Below are positions 13,537 through 25,500 of a stretch of DNA of 64,000 nt, in pieces (position 1 is the stretch's first letter; each line of letters opens with the position of its first letter). Origin of the DNA: Berberis thunbergii (lineage: Eukaryota; Streptophyta; Magnoliopsida; Ranunculales; Berberidaceae); the NCBI GenBank assembly GCA_003290165.1, contig QNQO01002091.1:62001-126000 (forward strand), given 5' to 3'. A program made the translations under genes and the position numbers. Below the pieces are notes generated by a model. It was given only the letters and a program-made list of their open reading frames with translations. It was not told the origin of the DNA and did not search any database.

Positions 13537-16500
13537 AATTATTATTACAATAATAATGATAATAATAAATAATATATACATTTTAAAATCAATAAAACAT
13601 TGACACTCCAACACGTGTGGACACTTTAATGGACACACCATACTCAGATTCGAAGCTTTTGCATATATTTTTAATGCTTCCAACTCTTTTATACATGTTG
13701 AGAACAAGGCACAAGCTTGTGTCAAGCTTGAAACAACAATCTTGAAACCTTTAGCAATCAACATTCAATCAAACTTCAAATCAAATAATGTATCCCATCA
13801 ATGTTGGTGAATCATGAATCATATTATAAATCCTAACGTGTAAGATTTAGATTTAATCATATCGTAAAACGTAAGATTTATATATATATGTTGAGTAGTA
13901 AAGCAGTAGGGGAAGCTAAGAAGAGAGCATATGATAACCTGTATAATAAGCTAGGAACAAAGGAATGGGAGAAGGATATTTTCAAGATAGCTAAAGCTAG
14001 AGAACGAAAAACTAGGAACTTGAGTCATGTTAAGTGTGTTAAGCATGAGGATGAAAGAGTTTTAATGCAGTATAAAGTTATTTTAGATAAATGGAATGAT
14101 TACTTTTGGAATCTACTCAATGGAACACATGTAGGGGAGTTAAACTTGGAGGGGTATGCTTCATAGGAAGGGAGACATCGCGTATTTCATCGCAGAGTTA
14201 GTGTCACAAAAGTCAGAGAAACTTTAAAAAAAATGAAGACAGGGAAGGCAGTTGGACCGGATGATATACCACTTGAAGCATGGGAATGTCTGAGAGAAGT
14301 TGGGATTCAATGGCTAACTGAGCACTTTAATAGGATTTTGGAAACTGGAAAAATGTCAAATTCGTGGAGGCATAACATTGTGGTACCAATTTATAAGAAC
14401 AAAGGGGATATTCAAAATTGCTCGAATTATAGAAGGATAAAGCTTATGAGTTATACGATGAAACTTTGGGAGAGGATTATAGAACGAAGACTTATGAGTT
14501 TAACCACGGTTTCAGATAATCAATTTGGATTTATGCCGAATAGGTCCACTACGGAGGCCATCTTCCTGCTTAGGCAAATTATAGAAAAATATCGTGAGAA
14601 ACGTAAGAGTTTGCATATGATTTTTATTGATATGGAGAAAACTTACAATAGGGTCCCCAATGAGTTAATTTGGTGGGTGCTTGAAATGAAGAAAGTGTTT
14701 CAATGTTATGTCAATATTATTAAGGATATGTATGAAGGGGTTGTAACAAGTGTTCGCTTAGTGGGTGGGATGTCCAGTGAATTTTCAGTGTCAGTAGGAC
14801 TACATCAAGGGTCGGCCTTAAGTCCATATCTCTTTGCTTTGGTCATTGATGAGTTGACAAGACATCTGCAAGAAGATGTACCTTGGTGCATGTTATTTGC
14901 AGATGATATTGTCTTAATTGATGAGACTAGTTAAGGTTTGGGTCATAAATTAGATAGGTGGCGAGAGGCTTTAGAGAGTAAGGGTTTTAGAATTAGTCGT
15001 TTAAAAACGAAGTATCTAGTGTGCAACTTTGATTGTGAGTCACGATGAGAAGTAATGCAATTGAGATCGAAGGTGTGGAGGTCTCAGAGTGTGAGGCTTT
15101 TCGATATCTAGGATCTATAATTCAAAATAATGAGGCTGTTGGAGAATGTGTAGACCATAGGATTAAAACTAGTTGGCTGAAATGAAGAATGACATCAGGA
15201 GTATTATGCGATAGAAAGATGACTGCAAGGCTAAAAGGGAAATGCTATAAGACAATTGTTCGACCAGCCATGCTATACGATTCAAAATGTTGAACTACTA
15301 CGGGACAACATACGCATAGGATGGCAGTAGCAGAAATGCGTATGTTAAGGTGGATGTGTGGTAAAACCCGTAATAATAAAATTAGGAATGAAAGAATTAG
15401 GAGATACTTAGGTGTAGTGTCCACAGAGGACAATTAGAGAAAGACGTTTAACTTGATTTAGTCACGTGCGGAGGAGACCAAGCACGACGCCAATTAGAAA
15501 ATGTCTAAATTGGCAAGTTAATAGAGAGTGTAAACGGAGGAGACGACCGTTGAAAACTTGGATGAATGTGGTGAATGAAGATATCATTGATCTTAGATTA
15601 GGCGAGGATATGTAGAAAGACCGCATTGCTTGGAGAAGCAAAATCCATGTAGCCGACCCCGAAAATATCAAAAATGGGCTTTGATGATGATGATATTATA
15701 TGTTATTTAATATATAAATATATAACTAAAAACCATAAAGGCTAAGATAGAGTGATGTCCCTAAAGATAAAAGTTGTCAGAAAAGCCCAAAAAGAAGGGC
15801 ATGAGCCAATTCGCTATGAACCAATAGGCCCGATAAGCACGTGTGACCCACGTGAAGCAAACACAAAGTTGTGTTGGTTTGTTGGTCCAACCTGTTGAAG
15901 GCGAGTCGCACAGAATCTCCACCGCTCTCCTCTTCCTCGCTCTCCTCTCCTACCTCGTCGCACCACCTAATGACCACCGCTACTAACACTCCTCTGCCCG
16001 TAAGTTTTCATCATCTAATTCTTCCTCTTCTTTTATTCTTCTTCTTTCCTTTTTTAATTTCCTCTTTTCATTTGTAACCAGTTTAAGCTCAATCGAAATA
16101 CAACTCACGCAATTACCCACAATCGCGATTTAGCAATTAAATCTTGAATCGACCACGATTAAGAGCGATTTGTGTGAAAAGCGATTTAGTTGGTGATTCA
16201 AGTCGATTGTACACCGTTTCGAGTCAAATCTCTACGATTCATACAACACTGTATCCCATCACTTTGAGGGCATCCAAAGTATTTCAGGATAACCAAAAGC
16301 CAATAAACCAAGCACCAACATGAAGGAATGCAACAAACGATCAAAACATGCAAGATAGCAGGTATAACGTATGTTAAGAGGAATGCTCTAACCAAGTAGA
16401 TTTGGAGTTTTGGAGTTGAGATTAATTCTCTATGGACAAGAGTTATTGCTCATAAGTATGGGGCAAGCCCCAAAGATTGGTTCCCTCTAAAGTTCAGATC

Positions 16501-19500
16501 TCCTTGTGGTTGTTATCTGTGGAAGGGAATGTGAAAAATGACATAGAGGCGTTAGGCAAGGTCTCTTTTGAAGTTCACAATGGTGAAAGACCGAGGTTTT
16601 GGGATCAAGTTTGGATGGGCTCACACCACTTGAAAGACAAGTTTCCTGCCATATTCAATACTTCAAGTAACAAGACAAGCTTAGTTTAAGGATTTCTGGG
16701 ATTTTCAAGAACAAGCTTGGAATTTTCAACTTAGGAGGAATCTTAATGATTGGGAGATCTCCCAAATGCCCAATCTTCTGTCTCTCATTGAAGAAATTTC
16801 ACTCGATGAGCCGGTGGACAAATGGTTCTGGATTGAGGAGTCTCCTTTCTCGGTCAAATAAAAGGTACAAGCTGCTTACCTCTCTGTTGATAATATCAAC
16901 AAAAGAGGTTACTAATTCCAAAGTATTGTGTCCTTTGCAATCAAACAGAAGAGAAGAAGATAAGAGTCAACTGATCATTTGCTTGTTCATTGTCCTTTTG
17001 CCTCTGACTTTAGGGAGAATGACTTTATCTAAATTCCACCTTCATGATTCAAGAACACCTTCTTTCCTTGTTTGGCTGAAAGTTTGATGTTGGCAAAAGA
17101 AACTTGCCTTACCTGACTGCCTTTGGTAAATGGACTTGCGATAGGTTAATTCATGCTATGGTTTGGGTGATTTGGAGAGAAATAATTGGGTTCTCAACAA
17201 TTCAGCTAAGTCTATTCAACAACTGTGGGTAGACATTAAAGTTACTTTTTGGGTATGGGGGTCTAACTGGGACAGATTTAGCGACATTAAACTTTGCTTC
17301 CTGTATGCTCCGTTGGATAGCTTAATCTCTAAGAAGGGGTTTTTTGTCTAGTTATACTTTTCTCTTCCTATCTGTTTTTTAATGATACAAAGATAATTTT
17401 TCTGTTCAAAAAAAAAAAAAAAAAAAAAAATGGTGGTGCAAAGGTAAAGGGTGACTGCATAGTTTATAAAAAAAAAATGTTTAATTTGCTAATATACTAA
17501 GTGATGAAAATGACAACTCCAATTTCCCTTTGCTTCGAGCTTAAAATTTTTTGTCAACAGTTGTAAAAATTGTTAGCATTAGAAAACACAAGAAAAGTGC
17601 ATTTAGCAGCAAATCTGATGCCAAACATCGATGAGAAGTACCAAGAGCGAGCTTCAAAACAGTATGTTAGTACCTTGTTTATCTCAGCCAACGTAAGCAC
17701 ACTGAGTTGCTTTAATTTGAGGACTTGTTCAGGTCCAAGTGGGGGAAGAGACCCAGCATTACCTACAAAATATAGACAAATTGATTGTAAGAAATGCTAT
17801 AAATACATCTTTTACATGCTATTTGAAATTTAGGAGCACAATTTGATAGCCAAGGTTCCAACTCTAATCAATTTATTTAAAACCTTCATTTGAAATTAAA
17901 GGTGATACAATTGCCTAAACAAATAATAGGCATTTAAATTTAGGATGTTATTTGCAAGTCAAATATACCAATACTATCTTGGACCAAGTGACGTGAAAAT
18001 TTTGGCAATGGTCAAACACTATGCATTCAAAGTGGACTGGTCAGATTGCTGTACAAAAATGGTCAAAACTTGAATACAGCACGCTCTGCTCTTCCTTTTG
18101 TTGATGACGGAAAAAACCGGGGGGGGGGGGGCGGGGTGGGTGAAGGGTATGGAATGGACTGGCCAATGAGCCAATAACAAGCCATATTACAGGCATGTAC
18201 TTAAAAGCTATTCCGTAACGTGTATCAAATATTAGCAACTGTGTAAGTAAATGGGAAGGGAAATTTCCATGATGTGTATCAAACATTAGAGAATATGTAA
18301 GTGAAAGGGAAGGGAAATTGAGTAAAAGGGAACCAAAACAATTGGAAGTAAGAATGTTGCATTAGGGGTCTACAGGCAAAAGCTGTTACAATCTTTAAAC
18401 TTGTGCATACACTAGAAGACCCTTCAACCAGAAAAGGTAGAGTTTCTCTAATAACCTTGATCTGCTACAAGAGAAGCTTTACAAAATTTAAGGTCACATA
18501 CAAAGATCCCTGGCATGCACCAGTCCAGCTTACTCAGTTGTATTGACTACATGCAGATATTGTTTAAAAATCTGAAGTTCATCTAAAATTGAGGCGGTTC
18601 CTTTTAGCATCTAGTTAGCATTTAGTCTTAAGCCTCGCACCATAGATATGAAGTGTACCCCCAACCCCTCCCTAAAAGAAAGATTCAGAATTTATTGAAA
18701 ATAAATGAGAAACACAAGCACAAGGCCCCATCACAATAACAGGGAATTATGGAACAAACATACTCTCCCAGTTTATAGCCCTGGACCGAATACCATTGAA
18801 GCCAGCACATGTGGAACACGTGTACTAAAAAAACCATCACATTCAAAATGAAATGTTCCCTTAGATGAAGGTACACCCTTACAAACAATTTTGTCACTTT
18901 CTTGCCCAATGACCCAAGCAATCACATATGTGACTAAATTACTCTTTTGCTTCCCCTAGAAAATGGTTGGCATTTCCAATCATGCAACTCAACAACCAAG
19001 GATCTTAGCAATACCCACCACAATTCGGATACATTGAGCCCAAATATAGCTAGCAAGGTCACAGTGAATTTCCTATTTCGTTTCACCATATAACCAAGAT
19101 GACCCAAATAAGATTGTTGCTAGATGTATCAAATCCAAAATGCTAACAATCAAACTTTTGTAGGAATTGTTTTCATTATTCAAGAATGTTTTGTCCTTTT
19201 CCTCATGGTCCCCAACGTGTAGCGTATCAACCAATGATCCACAAGGGTCTTGCTGCCTTGCACTTGAAAGCATTATATTTTCATCCCCACTCGTATTCGA
19301 ATTACTCTCCAAACAACCCATACTACTCTAAGAAGTCGGGGGAATCATGTCATACTCCCATTGCAAAGTGACGGTTAGCGCATTGTTTGGTTTGATGAAA
19401 TGCATTCAAGGAAGTATGTGCATTTTCATCCCTCTAGCTAGGGGTGGGCATGGTCCGGATCGATTCCAAATTTTGAGGAACCTAGCTCGAACTGTTTAAA

Positions 19501-22500
19501 TTAAACGGATACGATCCAGTCCGGATTCCCTCATTTTGAACATTGGGACCGAACCTAACTCGAACTGTTTGGAAGGTTCGATTCTAAATTGCACATCAAC
19601 AAGGATGCACCGACTCTCCGAAAAACCCCCGAATCACGCGTCAAATACGTGTCGGACACGGATTCGTGCATGACACGCGCTGGACACGTATTGGACACGG
19701 GGTCAACGGTCAAAATTCGTTGACTGATTTGGACACGGTCCGGACACGGTCAAATACGGTCCAGACACGGTCCGGACACGGTCAGACACGGTCCGGGGGG
19801 TCAAAATTCGTTGACTGCGAATATTTTTATTTCGCCCGATTTTCTCTCCCACACCACAGACAGAGCAGCAGAGAAAAAAAAAAAAAAAAAAAAACCGAAG
19901 CCGAAAGAAACCCTAACTGAGTTTTTTCCATCGATCGATCGATCGATCAAGGTCAAGAGTCGACGGAGGAGAAGAGATCGACAGACGGAGCGGAGTGATG
20001 GCGTCCTCATCGACACCAGGACCAGGTACGATCGATTTCTCGATCGATTCTCGATCGATTTCTTATTTTTTTTTTTTTTTTTTTTGTTCCTGAGATGTAT
20101 CGATCGATCGATCGATCTTTCATGTTATGAGTCGACCCATTTCATCGACCCATTTCATCGATTCATCGATCGATTGAATCGATTCATCGATTCATCGATT
20201 TCTGTTTGTTTTGTTTTTTTTTTGTTTTTTTTTTTTTTTTTTTTTCCTGAGATGGATGGATGGATGGATCGATTGTTCCTGTTATGAGTTCATCGATCGA
20301 TTCATCGATTTCTGTTATTTTTTTTTTTTTTTTTTTTCCTGAGATGTATCGATCGATCCCTGTTATGAGTTTCATCGATTCATTCGATTTTTTTTTTTTT
20401 TTTTTTTCCCTGCAATTCCTTCCTGGCTTCCTGCGATTGTTGAATTTTTTTTTTTTTTTTTTTTTGCAAGTTGAATACTCTGAATCAGTGAATCTATGAC
20501 ATGAATTTTTTTTTTTTTTTTTTGCAAGTTGAATACTCTGAATCAGTGAATCTATGACATGAATTTTTTTTTTTTTTTTTGCAAGTTGAAATTTTTTCGT
20601 TTTGAAAGTATGCATGCATGATATTAAATACCAAATTTCGTGAATTCATTATGAATCAGTGAATCGATTTCTGAATCACTTTCCAAATTTCGTTTTGAAA
20701 TTTTTTTGCAATTCCTTCCTGGCTTCCTTTTTTTTTTTTTTTTTTTTTCTTCTTCCTGTGACCTGTGATTCATTATGAAAGTATGTATGCATGCATGATA
20801 TTAAATACTTGCACCTATTTGCTGGAAATGAAAAGTTAAAAGTTAAAACTAAATAATAAGAAATTAAAATTGGTTTTAGCAGGCCAAGGAACTGGGGATG
20901 ATCTTTGGAAGCATGTGACAAAATTAGGAAAACCAAATGAAGGGGGGGGAACCTTAGATGGAAGTGTAATTATTGTCTGAAAGATTATACAGGCTCTCTT
21001 ACTAGATTGAAGCACCATTTGTTGAAGATAAGTGGTCAGGGGATAGCCATTTGTGCCAAAATCTCCCCCATACAACTTAGAGAGGTGCAAAGATTTATTG
21101 ATGAAGCTGCATTGAAAGCAGAAAGTTCAAGGATACGAAGTGTTCCTTTACCTCCTTCAGTGGGATCAAGTAGTCACCCTCACCTGAGTTCAAGTAGTGG
21201 GGGGGTTGGCCCTTCAGTTCCACTTTCATACAATGAGCAGAGGAAGAGGAGAGCCATTAGTACTACTACTAATCCTATTGCACATGCGTTCAATATGAGT
21301 GAGCGACAAGAGTTGGATGCTTTGATTGCAAGGGCGTTCTACTCAGCTGCCTTGCCATTCAACCTTGCAAGAATCCATATTTTCAGGAGGCTTTTACCTT
21401 TGCAACGAATAAGGCAAAGTCTATTAGTGGTTACAAGATTCCTGGGTATAATGCATTGAGGACGAGATTGCTTCAAAATGAAAGGAGCAACCTTGAGAGG
21501 TTGTTGGAGGGAACAAAGTCCACATGGGTTACTAAAGGGGCAACAATTGTTTGTGATGGGTGGACCGATTCTCAAAGGAGGCCTCTCATTAATTTCATAG
21601 TGATTAATGAGGGTGGTCCAATGTTCTTAAAGGCTGTGAACTGTGAAGGGGAATACAAAGACAAGTTCTTCATTGCTAATTTGATCAAGGAAGTTGTACG
21701 TGAGGTTGGGCCAAAGAATGTCGTTCAAGTTATAACCGACAATGCTCCAGTTTGTAAGGCTGCAGGTTTACTTGTTGAGAGCGAGTATCCTGAGGTTTTT
21801 TGGACACCTTGTGTAGTCCACACTCTCAACCTTGCCTTGAAGAATATATGCGCTCCAAAGAACACGCCTGCAAATGAAAAGGCCTACAGTTTGTGTAGTT
21901 GAATTATTGATGTTGTTGGGGATGGGGTGACGATCAAGAACTTTATCATGAACCATTCCATGAGGTTGCACATGTTTAACGAGCATTCGAGATTGAAGTT
22001 GCTTTCCATAGCTGAGACACGCTTTGCTTCAAGCATAATTATGCTGAAGAGGTTGAAAGACATTAAAAGTAGCATCCAAAGTATGGTGATTGGAGATAAG
22101 TGGGATTCCTATAAGGAAGATGATGTTGACAAAGCACGGATTGTGAAAGGAATGTTATTGGATGACTTGTGGTGGGACAAAGTGGATTATGTGCTTCGTT
22201 TCACAGAGCCTATTTATTCAATGTTGCGGAGGGCTGATACAGATAAGTGTTGTCTTCACTTGGTGTATGAGATGTGGGATGTTATGATTGAGAAAGTGAA
22301 ACAAGTTATTTACCGCCATGAAGGAAAAGAAAATAGTGAGGAGTCAGAGTTTTTTTCAGTGGTGCATCAGATATTGGTAGATCGATGGGAGAAAAACAAC
22401 ACACCACTGCATTGCTTAGCACATTCCTTGAATCCAAGGTAAATAATTTCACTGTTTTTAATTTTTTATTCTACTTATTTTTTATTTGGGACATTGCTAA

Positions 22501-25500
22501 TATTAATATATAATATAGGTATTATAGCACCGAATGGTTGGAAGAGGATCCTAATCGTATTGCGCCACACAAAGATCCTGAGATTACAAATGAGAGAAAT
22601 AAATGTTTCAAGAGATACTATCCTCTAATTGAAGACAGAAGAGTGGTTGTTACAGAGTATGTAAAGTTTTCAACTGCTGCTGGGCAGTTTGCAGAAAGTG
22701 ATGCTATACAGAATAGAGCATACCTAGATCCTGATGTGTGGTGGGTTGCTCATGGTACCAGTGCACCCAATCTCTTGAATATTGCTTTGAAGTTACTTGG
22801 CCAACCTTGTTCTTCCTCATGTTGTGAGAGGAATTGGAGCACATATAACAACATCCACTCATTAAAAAGGAACAAATTGACCCCAAAACGAGCTGAAGAT
22901 TTAGTGTATGTACATTCCAACCTTCGTCTTTTGTCAAGAAGAAAACAAGAGTACCAAGAAGGTGAGACAAGGATGTGGGATGTCACAGGAGATAGTATTG
23001 ATTCGTTGGATTTGGATGCTACTGGAGTGCTTGAGATTGCCAGTCTTTCGCTTGATGAACCTGAGCTAGAGGCTGAACTGTTGGATGCAGAAAATGTGAC
23101 AATGGATGAGCTTGTTAATGAAGAAGAGATATAGCCGCCTTGCTGGTGACTGGTGAGTTTTTAAAATTATCAATTTACAGTATCAAGTTAATGAAATTAT
23201 ATGAGTATGACTTGACTACTTGACTACTTTATGAGATTTACAGTATCAATTTACAGTATCAAGTTAATGAAATTATGCCTTTATGAGTATGACTTGACTA
23301 TTTGAGCAGTTGAGCTTGACTTTATGATGCATTTGTAAATTTGAATGAATGAATTTGAATGTATTATTGATATGTTTGAATTTGATGAGTTACAAAAAAT
23401 ATATATTAAAAAATTAAGTTTGACCGTGTCGCCGAGTCGCCGAGTCCTATTTTTTTGAAAATTGCCGAGTCGCCGTGTCGTGTCCGTGTCCGTGTCCGTG
23501 TCCGTGTCCGAGTCCGTGCATCCTTGCACATCAATTTATTTTAATACACATAACGAAAAGGAGTTAGGTTGACCAACAATAATTATGTTGAAACAATATA
23601 ATAAATATACAACACCAGATATAATATAATTTTAGCCATTGTCTATTTACTGGTGTAGGAAATGAAATTTGCAATTTAAAACCATGAAACCCTTGGAGCC
23701 TGAAATGTCCAGGGCTCATACTTGTCACCCACCACATAATGTCTCTTCAACCTACATATAAAAAGGCCCAAGTCCAACAGTCCAACTCACCAATATTCAT
23801 TCACGTACACCTACTACTACTACTACTACTACTACTTCCAAACCAGCTCATTCTTCTTCCTCTTCTTTTTCTTATTTTTTCATAGCTAGGTAGACATGGC
23901 CATGTACTCTTTCTTCTCTCAGAGTTGCTGCTAGAATAGAAGCAACAATGTTGATAATGAAAAGGAATCAGCAACAAGTAGCAGCAAGCTGCACCCTGAT
24001 TCTTCTATCCAAATGGACCAAATCCAGACAAACAAATAGCAAGTTGCGTCGCATTGTGACTTTGGTTCATCCAATTGATTTGATGGTCAGATCTGAACTG
24101 AAGTGTCGCATTGATTTGATGGTCAAATCATTTATGCTCTATTATTGCAACTTTTGTTCATCCAATTGATTTGATGGTCAGATCTGAACTGAAGTGACAA
24201 ATGAACTTGGCGCTCTTTGGGCTCTTTGGAAATTTGACGATGATGTTAGGCATGGCAGGAAGGATGAGGAAATGAGACCACACTCGGGCTTAGGGCAGAG
24301 TCCTTGGCTTCTTGATGTGAGGAATGGGAGGGAGGAGGAACTTGTGGAATGCAAGTGGAGAAGATGAAGTGACTGAAGAGACGAGAACAGAAAGAGTGTG
24401 TGAACTATGAGGGTTTTTTTTAGAGTTAAATATTGTAACCCCACTCATATTAAGACACATGTCATTTAAACAGATTGGAATCAGACTGTTTGAATATACA
24501 TATTTGAAACCAGACTTGAACCGTTTTACAATGATCTGAATTGATCCGGACCGTTTGAAGCAAAACGGTCCGGTCCGATTTGGATCCGCGGCTCCTCGGC
24601 ACATACTCCAGAAATTCCAGCTCAGGATTGATTGCCTTTGCAAAGTCAAACTTAATCACCAAGCATGCGACAGTCTAGTTTTTGCAATCAAGGCAACATC
24701 CACCAATTGCCTATCCTATACTTGATAAGGTGTCATGACATCTATATAATCGTTTATAACACATAATATGAAGGCAAGTATTTTCTATAACTTTAATATA
24801 CTGACGTGATGGGGCTTATTGGTTGAAAACTCTCAAACAAGGTTGCTCGTCCGACTGTTGTTGTGCAACGATTTTCTCAGCTGATCTCTGAATTGTTGAG
24901 TGCGTCATCCAACCTAGCACCTCACATTAGACCAATTTGTTGGCTAATTCTGGCATATTCTTCCATTTTTATTGAGGAGTGATTCTCACTGTCAATTGGG
25001 CTTCTAACAATCATCATTCACTGCTCCGAAGTCCGAACTACCTTACAACAAGGAACTGAGGGCAATGCCTAATTCACCCTGCCTTGTTCTGATTGAGTTC
25101 CGGTTATTCTACTTTGCACCCGCCAAATCATATACAGTGGCTCTGGAGGCATCTGAGGAGCCAGTCTTTCAACTGGTTTTAACTCTCTCTCTCTCTCTTT
25201 TCTTTTCTTTTTCTTTTGGTTTTTTGTCTTAATTTTTTAAATGGCATAGATCTTAATCAAATAGCACAATATACAAGCATATGCTTATTTGTTAATCTAC
25301 AAAACCTAACACAATACAATCAATTTTCTGAGTTTTCATTTACTTGTGAGCGTATAGCATGCTATCACTAGTACAGCCCAATTTTTAGATTCAGAATCTC
25401 AGATATAGGCAAAATGCATTTTATTTGCATAGATTATTTTAGAACATACGAAGATGAGTCCAGAGGCCGAAAAACACTTCCTATTTTATATGGCCGAGAT

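Larger units (their letters stand above)
19600..23526 (+). mobile_element. hAT transposon, near-complete, in CSN7 intron 2
   Basis: 3927 bp bounded by terminal inverted repeats CAAGGATGCACCGACTC (19600-19616) and GAGTCCGTGCATCCTTG (23510-23526), which differ at one position, and by a perfect 8-bp target duplication CACATCAA (19592-19599 and 23527-23534). Both subterminal zones hold repeated GGACACGG/CCGTGTCC words (19630-19800 and 23470-23515), probable transposase-binding sites. The leader and first intron (19920-20700) are full of CGAT repeats and runs of 16-20 T. It encodes the transposase described separately. The intact ends and duplications point to a young insertion. Confidence 0.93.

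Noticed and set aside
13468..13764. Minus-strand frame with long Ile/Asn runs
   Set aside because: It is a translation of the AAT/ATT microsatellite in CSN7 intron 3.
19811..20287. Long reading frame over the CGAT/T-run region as a protein gene
   Set aside because: It is made of simple repeats (Lys/Phe and Asp-Arg-Ser runs) inside the hAT leader and first intron, with no domain.
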